DNA of 50,950 nucleotides from Pseudolabrys sp. (GTDB lineage Bacteria > Pseudomonadota > Alphaproteobacteria > Rhizobiales > Xanthobacteraceae): assembly GCA_022841665.1 (NCBI GenBank), contig JALHRB010000024.1, positions 1 through 50,950 of the forward strand, written 5' to 3'. The stretch's first letter is position 1; every line of letters begins with the position of its first letter. Of the stretch, positions 24,716 through 32,915 are shown piece after piece. The translations under genes and the position numbers were made by a program. The notes under the pieces were generated by a model. The model had not been told where the DNA came from and ran no database searches. It worked only from the letters and a program-made list of their open reading frames with translations.

Positions 24716-24798
24716 GAACGGAGTCTTTGTGGCGCTTGCATTCGGGGAATATTACCTTTTAAAGTTAGGTATGTCACTTAGCAAATAGGGAGGTCCGT
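24716..24798. promoter_or_regulatory. Divergent promoter region with palindromic AT-rich box
   Basis: Between the flavin reductase and DUF2848 genes there is an AT-rich box ATTACCTTTTAAAGTTAGGT at 24751-24770, with TACCT/AGGTA arms spaced nine bases apart. The right half, AGTTAGGTA, recurs as AGTTAGGCA at 20373-20381. This looks like an operator for a regulator of the locus. GGGAGG at 24788-24793 is the ribosome-binding site for the DUF2848 gene. Confidence 0.5.
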
Positions 24799-25476
24799 GT
24801 GCCCGCTTTCACGTTCAGTTGCGCCGGCGGCCGGCAAAAGAGCGGCGAATTCGACACGCTGATCGTGGCGGGGTGGACCGGACGCGACACCCAGGCGCTC
24901 GAGCACCATATCGAGGAACTGGCCGCGCTCGGCGTGCCGCGCCCGTCGTCGGTGCCGGTGTTCTACCGCACCAGCGTCAACGGCCTGACCCAGACCACGC
25001 GGCTCGACGTGCTGGGCCCTGATTCCTCCGGCGAGGTGGAGCCGGTGGTGTTCGGCTTCGACGACGGCATGTGGCTCGGCGTCGGCTCCGATCATACCGA
25101 CCGCAAGCTGGAAACCCTCGGCATAGCGCTGTCGAAGCAGATCTGCGGCAAGGTGATCGGCACCGAATTGTGGCCGCTCGCGGAGGTGATGCCGCATTGG
25201 GACAGGCTCATCATCCGTTCGCATGCCACCATCGACGGCGAGCGCGTGCTGTACCAGCAGGGCCCCTTATCCAACATGCGGACCCCCGGCGACCTTTTGT
25301 CGATTCACGACCGAAGTTCAGGTTTGCGGCCCGGTTCGGTAATGTTCTGCGGCACCGTCGGCGCCATGGGTGGCATCCGGCCCGCGTCTCGTTTCGAAAT
25401 GGAAATCGAAGATCCGGTACTCGGCCGCCGCATCGGCCACACTTACGATATCGTGGCCCTGCCGGTCATCAGCTGA
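24799..25476 (+). CDS. DUF2848 family protein (possible FAH-like hydrolase fold)
   Basis: The 225-residue protein begins at GTG with GGGAGG five bases before it. Conserved-looking blocks are 'LIVAGWTGRDTQALEHHI', 'FYRTSVNGLTQT', 'VGSDHTDRKLE', 'SKQICGKVIGTELWPL' and 'GSVMFCGTVGAMGGI'. I recognise this pattern as DUF2848 (PF11010). The 'GSDHTDR' and 'PGSVMFCGT' segments recall the metal and turn regions of fumarylacetoacetate-hydrolase-like proteins, which act on oxo-dicarboxylates, so a late step on the ring-opened product is possible. That function is an inference. Confidence 0.75.
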   Translation: MPAFTFSCAGGRQKSGEFDTLIVAGWTGRDTQALEHHIEELAALGVPRPSSVPVFYRTSVNGLTQTTRLDVLGPDSSGEVEPVVFGFDDGMWLGVGSDHTDRKLETLGIALSKQICGKVIGTELWPLAEVMPHWDRLIIRSHATIDGERVLYQQGPLSNMRTPGDLLSIHDRSSGLRPGSVMFCGTVGAMGGIRPASRFEMEIEDPVLGRRIGHTYDIVALPVIS

Positions 25477-25745
25477 AATCGGTGCTTTCGAAATCAACGC
25501 TCGTATCAACCGTCACCGGAGGTGAGAGGCACACCTTCGGCTGCTTAACTGCATGTTGCATGCGCGCTCTTCTTGCCGGCCGTCGGTGTCGTTGAGCTCC
25601 GCCCGGTCAATCACGTCGTGCGGCGCGCACTTCGTGGCGCCTCCTCGCGACGGTCGGACCGTCAGCACAAGACCGGCACGACATTGCAGATTCCGGTTAA
25701 GAGGCAACTCTAACCATCCGAGGTCACGCCAGAACGTTTCTGGAT

Positions 25746-25821
25746 TGGTGAGCGCGCTGGGACTCGAACCCAGGACCTACTGATTAAAAGTCAGTTGCTC
25801 TACCGCCTGAGCTACGCGCTC
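25746..25821 (-). tRNA. tRNA-Lys (anticodon UUU)
   Basis: On the minus strand the gene reads GAGCGCGTAGCTC at its 5' end. The acceptor arms GAGCGCG/CGCGCTC pair fully. The anticodon stem-loop is ACTGA-CTTTTAA-TCAGT, giving anticodon TTT. The T arm contains GGTTCGAGTCC, and the encoded ACCA end is present. No integrase or att-like duplication of its 3' end was found nearby. Confidence 0.97.
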
Positions 25822-26024
25822 GTCACCAAGGCAGGGCCGTTTCCGAAAAATCGGTTCCCCGCAGCGGAAATCGCGGGGGTCAAGGCCGTGCGCTCGGGGC
25901 TGTGTAGGGGCGCCGGTCTGCCCGGTCAATAGGCGGCCCGCCGGCATGTTGAACTCGCGCCGCCCGCCCGCTTTTTGGTAGACTGGACGCTTCGCGCCGG
26001 CCGTTTCCGCCGCCTGGAGGTGCC

Positions 26025-27188
26025 ATGCCCATCGTCAACCGCGTCGCCGACCTCACCGCCGACATCACCGCCTGGCGGCGCGACCTGCACGCCCATCCCG
26101 AGCTGCTGTTCGACGTGCACCGCACGGCCGCGGCCGTGGCCGAGAAGCTGAAAGCCTTCGGCTGCGACGAGGTGGTCACCGGCATCGGCCGCACCGGCGT
26201 GGTCGGCGTCATCAAGGGCCGCAAAGGCGGCGAGCGCGTCATCGGCCTGCGCGCCGACATGGACGCGCTGCCGATCGAGGAGGCGACCGGGCTGCCTTAC
26301 GCCTCGACCGTGCCCGGCAAGATGCACGCCTGCGGGCATGACGGCCACACGGCCATGCTGCTCGGGGCGGCGCGGTATCTGGCCGAGACGCGCAATTTCG
26401 CAGGCCAGGCGGTGGTCATCTTCCAGCCGGCCGAGGAAGGCGGCGGCGGCGGCAAGGAGATGGTCGATGAGGGCATGATGGACCGCTTCGGCATCACCGA
26501 GGTCTACGGCATGCACAATTATCCCGGCATGCCGGTCGGGCAGTTCGGCATCCGCCCCGGCCCGACCATGGCGGCGGCCGACTACATCACCATCGACATC
26601 GAGGGCAAGGGCGCGCACGCGGCGCGCCCGCATCTCGGCATCGACCCGGTGCTGGTCGGCGCGCAGATCATCGTCGCGGCGCAGTCGGTGGTGGCGCGCA
26701 ACGTCGATCCTTTAAAGTCGGCGGTGGTGTCGATCCCGATGTTCCGCGCCGGCACGGCCGACAACGTCATCCCGCAGACGGTGCAGCTGCGCGGCACCGT
26801 GCGCACGCTGTCGGAGGAGGTGCGGGTCTTCGTCGAGAAGCGGCTGCGCGAATTGGTCGAGCACACGGCCGCGGCCTACGGCGCGAAAGCCACGTTCACC
26901 TACCGGCGCAACTACCCGGTGCTGGTCAACCACGCGCGCGAGACCGGCTATGCCGCGGAAGTGGCGGGGCAGATCGCGGGCGCCGAGCGCGTCGATATCG
27001 ACCTGCCGCCGATGATGGGCGCGGAGGACTTTTCCTTCATGCTCAACGCGCGGCCGGGCGCCTTCATCTGGATCGGCAACGGCGACAGCGCGGGCCTGCA
27101 TCACCCGGCCTACAACTTCAACGACGAGGCGATCCCGTTCGGGACGTCTTACTGGGTGAAGCTGGTGGAGACGCGGCTGAAGGGGTGA
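26025..27188 (+). CDS. M20-family amidohydrolase, hippurate hydrolase-type
   Basis: A 387-residue zinc/manganese aminoacylase of the M20D group. Metal and catalytic motifs: 'LRADMDALPIEE' (residues about 75-86), 'HACGHDGHTAML' (about 104-115), 'QPAEEGGGGGKEM' with the Glu pair, 'MHNYPGMPVG', and the late His in 'GLHHPAYNFND'. A dimerisation domain lies around residues 185-300 ('GKGAHAARPH'). Members cleave N-acyl amino acids such as hippurate or N-acetyl amino acids. GGAGG lies just before the ATG. It stands alone between a tRNA and the glucan locus, so the physiological substrate is not indicated. Confidence 0.92.
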   Translation: MPIVNRVADLTADITAWRRDLHAHPELLFDVHRTAAAVAEKLKAFGCDEVVTGIGRTGVVGVIKGRKGGERVIGLRADMDALPIEEATGLPYASTVPGKMHACGHDGHTAMLLGAARYLAETRNFAGQAVVIFQPAEEGGGGGKEMVDEGMMDRFGITEVYGMHNYPGMPVGQFGIRPGPTMAAADYITIDIEGKGAHAARPHLGIDPVLVGAQIIVAAQSVVARNVDPLKSAVVSIPMFRAGTADNVIPQTVQLRGTVRTLSEEVRVFVEKRLRELVEHTAAAYGAKATFTYRRNYPVLVNHARETGYAAEVAGQIAGAERVDIDLPPMMGAEDFSFMLNARPGAFIWIGNGDSAGLHHPAYNFNDEAIPFGTSYWVKLVETRLKG

Positions 27189-27223
27189 GAGCCCGATTTG
27201 CTCGCAGGATTTTGTAGCCGTTC

Positions 27224-27273
27224 ATTCCCGCGCAAGCGGGAATCCAGCGCTGGGTCCCCGCTTGCGCGGGGAC
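27224..27273. repeat. Twin palindromic repeat (CCCGCGCAAGCGGG and its inverse)
   Basis: ATTCCCGCGCAAGCGGGAAT (27224-27243) and GTCCCCGCTTGCGCGGGGAC (27254-27273) are two hairpins whose cores are reverse complements of each other. They lie between convergent genes and could form either two small hairpins or one long one. Elements with this core are dispersed in many alphaproteobacteria. They may serve as a bidirectional terminator here. Confidence 0.75.
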
Positions 27274-27289
27274 GAGCGGATAGTTTGAG

Positions 27290-29926
27290 CTACTGCACGA
27301 CTTCCGGCTGCTTCGGCGCGGGGGCGGGCGCCTTGACCAGCGCCGGACGGCGCGCGAGCAGGCTGCCGAGGCGGGCTTCCAGCGCCTGCCAGGTGGCGAA
27401 GTCGTTCACCCTGCTGCGCTCAAGCGCGGCCAGCGCAACCGCGGCGAGGAACGGCATGCCCTGGATCACCAGCACGCCGGCGAAGATGTAGATTTCGCGC
27501 ACTTCCTTGATATTGGTCTGCACCAGCACCACGGCGCCGAGGATCAGGAGGCCCGCGATCACCGCTTCCCAGAAGGCCGGGAAGTCGGCCGCGCGGCGCT
27601 TGATGCCACCCTTATCGGTGCGCACAAAGGGCAGGTGCTCCTTGACCAGACCCATGGCGACGGCGCGCGCCACCGTCCACTGCACCGACATCGCGGGCAG
27701 CATGGAGGCGAGCATCTGGCGCTTGTTGGTGCGCACGCGCAGCCGGTAGAGCGTCACGAAGTGCACCACCGACACGGCAAAGCTTGCCAGGATCGGCAGC
27801 GTGAGAATGCGGTCGGGGATGGCGATGTCGAGGAAGGCGACGACCGGCACCCAGGCGATGTTCAACAGCGCAACCAGCACGCCGATCGATTCGGCGCCGA
27901 GCCAGTTGAGCCAGCCGAGCGAGAACTCGCGCTTCTGATCGCGCGTGAGCCGGCTCGCGCCGGGCAGGAAGCGGCGCCAGTGCTTCTTGACGATCTGGAA
28001 GCCGCCATAGGCCCAGCGGTCGCGCTGCTTCTTGTAGGCCTCGAAGGTGTCGGGCAGCAGGCCGTGGCCGTAGCGCGTGTTGGTGTAGTGCGCGTGCCAG
28101 CCGTGCTCGAGGATGGACAGGCCGAGATCGGTGTCCTCGCAGATCGTGTCGCTCGACCAGCCGCCGGCCGCTTCCATGGCGGTGCGCCGGATCAGGCACA
28201 TGGTGCCGTGCACGATGATGGCGTTGGCCTCGTTCCGCTGCACCATGCCGATGTCGAAGAAGCCGGCATATTCGGCATTCATGGCGTGATGCATCACGCT
28301 GCGGCGGTCGTCGCGGTGATCCTGCGGCGCCTGCACGAGACCGACCTGCGGGTCGTCGAAGACCGGCACGAGGTCCTTGAGCCAGTCGGGGCGCACGACA
28401 TAGTCGGCATCGATGACGCCGATGATCTCGGCGTCGGCGGCGGTGTGCACCATGGCGAGCCGCAGCGCGCCGGCCTTGAAGCCCTGCAGGTTGTCGGCGC
28501 GCACGAACTTGAAGCGGTCGCCGAGCGTGCGGCAGTGCTCCTCGATCGGCATCCACATCGCCGGATCGGGCGTGTTGTTGATGACGACGATGCACTCGAA
28601 GTTCGGGTAGTCGAGGCGGGCGAGCGCGTCGAGCGTCTGCTTGAGCATTTCCGGCGGCTCGCGATAGGCCGGGACGTGGATCGAGACCTTGGGCGGCGTG
28701 AGGTGCGGCACGATCGAGGGCGAGGCGATCAGGCGCGCCGGCTTGCGGCCGAAGGCGATGGCCGCGATCTCCTCGACGCGCGCGAGCGCGATCAGGATCA
28801 GCGGGATGAGCAGCAGCGTGCCGAGGCCGAGCGCGAAGGCGGCGCCGGGCACGAAGTAGTGGCCGTTCCAGAAGCCGAACATGTAGGCGGCCCAGGCGCC
28901 GACCACGTTGGCGGCGCCGGCGAGCAGCACGGCCTGACCGAGCGTCGCCGCGCCGGCGAGGATCGGCAGCGACAGCAGCACGCTCACCAGCAGCGCGATG
29001 CCGGCGAGCCGCCAGTGGTCGGGCAAAGTGATCGGGCCGGTCCATTCGAACTTGGGATGGCGGGAGGCGTCGAACATGCCCCAATAGGGACCGACGCCGC
29101 CTTCGAAGATTTTCCAGGGCTGGTCGATGGCTTCGACGATGTTGTAGTCGATGCCATAGGCCTCCGCGCGCGAGACGAAGTCGCGCAGCAGCACCGCCTG
29201 CGAGATGCGGCCCGGATTGGCGCTCTTGAGATTGTAGCCGGCGCTCGGCCAGCCGAACTCGGCGATCACGATGCGCTTGCCCGGATAGGCGCGGCGCAGC
29301 TTGTCGTAAATGATGACGGCCTGGTCGACCGCCTGGCTTTCCGAGAAACCTTCCCAGTAGGGCAGGATGTGCGCGGCGATGAAGTCGACCGACGACACAA
29401 GCTCGGGATGCTCGAGCCAGATATTCCAGATTTCGCCGGTGGTGACCGGGACGCTGGTCGAGCGCTTGACGCGCTGGATGAGCTTGATGAGCTCGGGGAC
29501 CTTGAGCTCGTCGCGATAGATCGTTTCGTTGCCGACGAAAATCCCGTTGACGTTGCTATGGCGCTTGGCGAGGTCGATGACCGAGCGGATTTCGCGTTCG
29601 TTGCGGTCCTGGTTCTTGTCGATCCAGGCGCCGATCGTCACGCGCAGGCCGGTCTCGGCGGCAATTCCGGGCACCAGTTCGACGCCGCCCGTGGAGGAAT
29701 AGGTGCGCACCGCCTTGGTGAGCGGAGCGAGCAGCTTGAGGTCGGAGCGGATTTGCGAGGCCTGCGCGCGCGACGTGTCCGGATGGGCGCTGCCGTCGAA
29801 CGGCGCGTAGGAGACACTGGCGAGCTGGCCGGTGACGTCGGGAGCCTGGACCGTGTCGCGCGCAATCGCCCACAGCCCAGCATGCACGCACGCCACGAGG
29901 GCGATTACGGCAGCAACGGTGCGCAT
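27290..29926 (-). CDS. GH17-GT2 fusion membrane protein, cyclic beta-1,3/1,6-glucan synthase-like (NdvB type)
   Basis: The 878-residue protein joins three parts. Residues about 35-295 form a GH17 domain with the acid Glu in 'VGNETIYR' (E134) and the nucleophile in 'IAEFGWPS' (E223). Residues about 305-390 are membrane helices. Residues about 410-680 are a processive GT2 domain with DAD (506-508), ED (597-598) and QRDRW (634-638), followed by further membrane helices. This layout and the neighbouring GH17 gene fit the Bradyrhizobium ndvB-ndvC system, which makes periplasmic cyclic beta-(1,3),(1,6)-glucans for osmotic adaptation and symbiosis. A proline-rich tail (KAPAPAPKQ) ends the protein. 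The exact product is inferred. Confidence 0.85.
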   Translation of the reverse strand: MRTVAAVIALVACVHAGLWAIARDTVQAPDVTGQLASVSYAPFDGSAHPDTSRAQASQIRSDLKLLAPLTKAVRTYSSTGGVELVPGIAAETGLRVTIGAWIDKNQDRNEREIRSVIDLAKRHSNVNGIFVGNETIYRDELKVPELIKLIQRVKRSTSVPVTTGEIWNIWLEHPELVSSVDFIAAHILPYWEGFSESQAVDQAVIIYDKLRRAYPGKRIVIAEFGWPSAGYNLKSANPGRISQAVLLRDFVSRAEAYGIDYNIVEAIDQPWKIFEGGVGPYWGMFDASRHPKFEWTGPITLPDHWRLAGIALLVSVLLSLPILAGAATLGQAVLLAGAANVVGAWAAYMFGFWNGHYFVPGAAFALGLGTLLLIPLILIALARVEEIAAIAFGRKPARLIASPSIVPHLTPPKVSIHVPAYREPPEMLKQTLDALARLDYPNFECIVVINNTPDPAMWMPIEEHCRTLGDRFKFVRADNLQGFKAGALRLAMVHTAADAEIIGVIDADYVVRPDWLKDLVPVFDDPQVGLVQAPQDHRDDRRSVMHHAMNAEYAGFFDIGMVQRNEANAIIVHGTMCLIRRTAMEAAGGWSSDTICEDTDLGLSILEHGWHAHYTNTRYGHGLLPDTFEAYKKQRDRWAYGGFQIVKKHWRRFLPGASRLTRDQKREFSLGWLNWLGAESIGVLVALLNIAWVPVVAFLDIAIPDRILTLPILASFAVSVVHFVTLYRLRVRTNKRQMLASMLPAMSVQWTVARAVAMGLVKEHLPFVRTDKGGIKRRAADFPAFWEAVIAGLLILGAVVLVQTNIKEVREIYIFAGVLVIQGMPFLAAVALAALERSRVNDFATWQALEARLGSLLARRPALVKAPAPAPKQPEVVQ

Positions 29927-30114
29927 TGACTCAATACCAAATGGGGCTGGATGGCAGACCCGTGGACCCGTCCCCTGGGCCCAACCGACGCTCCGTCTGT
30001 AGGTAAATACGGTAGCGCGGCATCCGGTAGCAATTCAAGTAATGCGGTCGCATGGCATTTCCTAGGCACGTGCATGGCACCGCGATGAAAATTTTCGCCT
30101 CGGGGAAAAACAGC

Positions 30115-30609
30115 TCAGCGGGCTGTCGTTCCGGCCGCGGGAGCCGCTGGTGGCGGGGCGGCGGCGGCGGCGGGTTGTGGCTCCAGGCCGGGGTTGAGCC
30201 AGCAGGCATGGACGCGGCCGGTCAGCGTTTCCGGGGCCTTGGGATCGATGTTTCCCTGGCGGACCAGGCAGCGGAAAGTGGCCTGGATATGGGCACTTGG
30301 GCAGCCGAAACGGTCGTAGAGGTCGAGGTGGCGGAAGGCGGTGTCGAGATCGTCGCGCCAGAGCAGGCTGACCACGCGGCGCCCGAGCCAGACGCATTCC
30401 GGGTTACCGGCGGGGCCGGTGAGCGTGCGGGACGCCTCGGCGATCTCGTCGATCTTCTTCTGGCTTTCCTTGACGGTGTCGGCGCTGGCCGGCTTCGACG
30501 GCTCGGGCGGCTTGACGTTGCCGCTTTGGGCGAAGGCCGTGCCCGACAGGGTCAAGGCCGCCATGCCGAGCACGGCAAAGTAAGTACGCAACATACGAGA
30601 AAACGGCAT
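30115..30609 (-). CDS. Small exported protein of the glucan locus
   Basis: A 164-residue protein with a signal peptide (RTYFAVLGMAALTLSGTAFAQ), a charged helix (VKESQKKIDEIAEA), a central domain with three cysteines (PECVWLG, RFGCPS, TFRCLVRQG, and a fourth in HACWLNPG), and an alanine/proline-rich tail. Proteins like this are annotated in Bradyrhizobium as beta-1,3/beta-1,6-glucan biosynthesis proteins and lie between the two large genes, as here. A periplasmic accessory role in glucan synthesis is therefore likely but untested; it may correspond to NdvD. Confidence 0.7.
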   Translation of the reverse strand: MPFSRMLRTYFAVLGMAALTLSGTAFAQSGNVKPPEPSKPASADTVKESQKKIDEIAEASRTLTGPAGNPECVWLGRRVVSLLWRDDLDTAFRHLDLYDRFGCPSAHIQATFRCLVRQGNIDPKAPETLTGRVHACWLNPGLEPQPAAAAAPPPAAPAAGTTAR

Positions 30610-30947
30610 AGTCCCGCCGGTGTTGTTCGATGGAGGCCGCCCGTCCCAGGGTCCGGCAACCTCTGCATCCGGAATGGGACACTAATGCGGCGCTCGTGAC
30701 TGCCGGTCGTCCCGGCTTGTTTTTGACGCTGAAACCCGTCCCCTAGACTTGGACCGCCAGAACTGAACCGCGGCTGAACGCGGAAAGAGCTGGAGATTTG
30801 CCCGCGCGAGACTTGGCCCGAAAGGCGGGATTTTGTCCAGCCTCTCGGTTCAACTTGCTTAAAGCGGCGGCATCCGGGCTGCTTGGCACCGGCAAACCTG
30901 CGCTATAAGCCGGTCCGGAGCGATCCCGCCCTTGCTAGGTTAAGCCG
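30610..30947. other. Intergenic region between divergent glucan genes
   Basis: Both neighbours read outward, so promoters of both should lie here. I see no open frame with support. No strong hairpin with T-tract and no clear -35/-10 pair was recognised. Confidence 0.5.
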
Positions 30948-32543
30948 ATGCGCCTTGGTCTTGCCTGCCTCGCCGCCACGGCGCTGCTTATTGCCGCCGC
31001 CTGGACCTGGCTCGGCACCCCCGCCGCCATGCCATCGGCCCCCCTGACGCCGGGCGAGAAGCTCTACTGCATCTCCTACGCCCCCTTCCGGGGCGCCCAG
31101 ACCCCGCTCGACCTGAACACCCGCATCACCGCCGCCCAGATCGAGGAGGACCTCACCCGGCTCGCCCGCATCACCGGCTGCATCCGGGTCTATTCGGTCG
31201 ACTACGGGCTGGACCAGATCGCCGGCATAGCCGAGCGGCTAGGCCTGAAAGTGCTGCAGGGCCTCTGGCTGTCCAGCCATGCGGACCGCAACCGCTACCA
31301 GATCGAGACCACGATCGCGCTCGCCAACAAATATCCCGACACCATCCGGGCGGTGATCGTCGGCAACGAGGTGCTGCTGCGCGGTGAGATGACCGCCACC
31401 GATCTCGCCGCCACCATGCGCGCGGTAAAGGCGCAGGTGAAGGTGCCGGTGACCTATGCCGATGTCTGGGAGTTCTGGCTGCGTCACCGCGACGTCGCCG
31501 CCGCCGCCGACTTCATCACCATCCATATCCTGCCTTACTGGGAGGACTTCCCGATCCCGGCGAGCCAGGCGGCGGCGCATGTGGAGTCGATCCGCCGGCA
31601 GGTGGCCGCCTCCTTTGCCGGCAAGGAAATCATCATCGGCGAAGTCGGCTGGCCGAGCGCCGGCCGCATGCGCGAGGGCGCGCTGCCGTCGCCCGCCAAC
31701 CAGGCGCGCGTGATCCAGGACGTGCTGGCTTTCGCCAAACGCGAGGGGGTCAAAGTCAACGTGATCGAGGCCTTCGATCAGCCTTGGAAGCGGGCGCTGG
31801 AAGGCACCGTCGGTGGCCATTGGGGCCTGTTCGACGACGCCACGCGCCAGGCGAAATTCGAATGGGGCGCGCCGGTGTCCGATCATCCCCTCTGGCGCTG
31901 GCAGGCCATCGGCGGGATGGCCTTCGCCGTGGTTATTTTCGCAATGGCGATGGTGACGCGCAGCACGCGGGTCTCGCCGGCGCAGTGGCTGGCGGTGAGC
32001 GCGAATGCGCTCGCGGGCGGCATCCTGATCGGCTGGGCGGCCGCCAATGTGCCGCTCGAAAGCTTAGGCCTCGGCGGCTGGCTGCGTTCGCTCGCGCTGG
32101 TGGCGATCGCCTGCGCGAGTCCCTTGGCGCTGAGCGCCGCCACCATGCGCGGCGTGCCGATGCCGCCCTTCGCGCGCATTCTGGGGCCTGCGGATGGGCG
32201 CACGCGCGATCCCCTGGCTCAGGCGGTCGGCCTGGTGGCGATGGCGACGCTGCTGCTGGCCATGCTGGTGGCGCTCGGGCTGGTGTTCGATCCGCGCTAC
32301 AAGGATTTCCCCTTCGCGCCGCTGACGGCGGCGATCGTGCCGCTTATCGCGCATAGTCTGGTCGTCGCCCGGCCGGCGGGCGCGCGTGCAACCGCCGAGA
32401 TGGCGGGCGCCAGCGTGCTGGCGCTGTCGGCGATCTACATCGTCCCAAACGAGGGCCTCGCCAACTGGCAATCGCTGTGGCTGTGCGCGGCGCTCGCGGC
32501 GCTCGCGTTCACTCTGTCGCGGGTGCGCGACGCGCGAGGCTGA
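30948..32543 (+). CDS. GH17-domain membrane protein, NdvC-like beta-glucan synthesis/branching protein
   Basis: The 531-residue protein has an N-terminal signal anchor, a GH17 domain (about residues 37-310) and about seven membrane helices in the C-terminal 210 residues. The catalytic pair is intact: 'VGNEVLLR' (E141) and 'IGEVGWPS' (E232). Its GH17 domain resembles that of the fusion protein encoded at 27290-29926 ('SYAPF', 'HILPYWE', 'FDQPWK', 'GHWGLFD'), so the two share an origin. In Bradyrhizobium, NdvC is thought to add beta-1,6 linkages to the cyclic glucan; GH17 enzymes can act as transglycosylases. Its 3' end overlaps the convergent small gene by 35 bases. Confidence 0.82.
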   Translation: MRLGLACLAATALLIAAAWTWLGTPAAMPSAPLTPGEKLYCISYAPFRGAQTPLDLNTRITAAQIEEDLTRLARITGCIRVYSVDYGLDQIAGIAERLGLKVLQGLWLSSHADRNRYQIETTIALANKYPDTIRAVIVGNEVLLRGEMTATDLAATMRAVKAQVKVPVTYADVWEFWLRHRDVAAAADFITIHILPYWEDFPIPASQAAAHVESIRRQVAASFAGKEIIIGEVGWPSAGRMREGALPSPANQARVIQDVLAFAKREGVKVNVIEAFDQPWKRALEGTVGGHWGLFDDATRQAKFEWGAPVSDHPLWRWQAIGGMAFAVVIFAMAMVTRSTRVSPAQWLAVSANALAGGILIGWAAANVPLESLGLGGWLRSLALVAIACASPLALSAATMRGVPMPPFARILGPADGRTRDPLAQAVGLVAMATLLLAMLVALGLVFDPRYKDFPFAPLTAAIVPLIAHSLVVARPAGARATAEMAGASVLALSAIYIVPNEGLANWQSLWLCAALAALAFTLSRVRDARG

Positions 32544-32883
32544 GCACCAGCAGCCCGGCCGCCAGCGCCGAGAGCTGCACGTTGTAGAGCACGATGCCGA
32601 GACAGGCGCAGGCGAGCGCGACCGCGAACAGCACCAGCGACGGCCGCAATAGATTGAGGGCAGCGACCAGGAGCGCCGCGATGCCGAACACGGAATTGGT
32701 GAACAGCGCGATGGCGATGCGGCGCGAGAAGCACAGCCAGGTGTCGAGGCCGGCGCCGCAGGCCAGCCCGACGCTCGATTGCTCGATGGCCAGATAGCGC
32801 ATGTAGAGCGCCAGGCCGAGCGAACAGAAACCGACGATCAGCAGGATATTGGTGGCGCGCGCCGAAGGCAGGAACAGCTTCAT
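32509..32883 (-). CDS. Small integral membrane protein, four helices
   Basis: A 124-residue protein with four hydrophobic segments (about 12-30, 52-76, 80-100 and 102-116) and two cysteines (GLACGAGLDTWLC) in the first periplasmic loop. That pattern, with a four-helix bundle and 'VGLACGxG...C', is reminiscent of vitamin-K-epoxide/disulfide-type membrane proteins but too divergent to assign. It runs on the opposite strand to the NdvC-like gene and overlaps its end. Confidence 0.65.
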   Translation of the reverse strand: MKLFLPSARATNILLIVGFCSLGLALYMRYLAIEQSSVGLACGAGLDTWLCFSRRIAIALFTNSVFGIAALLVAALNLLRPSLVLFAVALACACLGIVLYNVQLSALAAGLLVLSLARRAPATE

Positions 32884-32915
32884 GCCGCGATTATGCCGTG
32901 GGCGGCGGGCGCAGG

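Noticed and set aside
25513-25707. 64-codon open frame between the DUF2848 gene and tRNA-Lys
   Set aside because: No ribosome-binding site and no recognisable motif; the composition fits chance in GC-rich DNA.
25746-25821. tRNA-Lys as an integration site of a genomic island
   Set aside because: No integrase gene and no repeated copy of the tRNA 3' end were found in the neighbouring sequence.
27635-29929. Long plus-strand open frame opposite the GH17-GT2 gene
   Set aside because: Its translation is Asp/Arg/Gly/His-rich with no recognisable domain, whereas the minus strand has intact GH17 and GT2 catalytic motifs.
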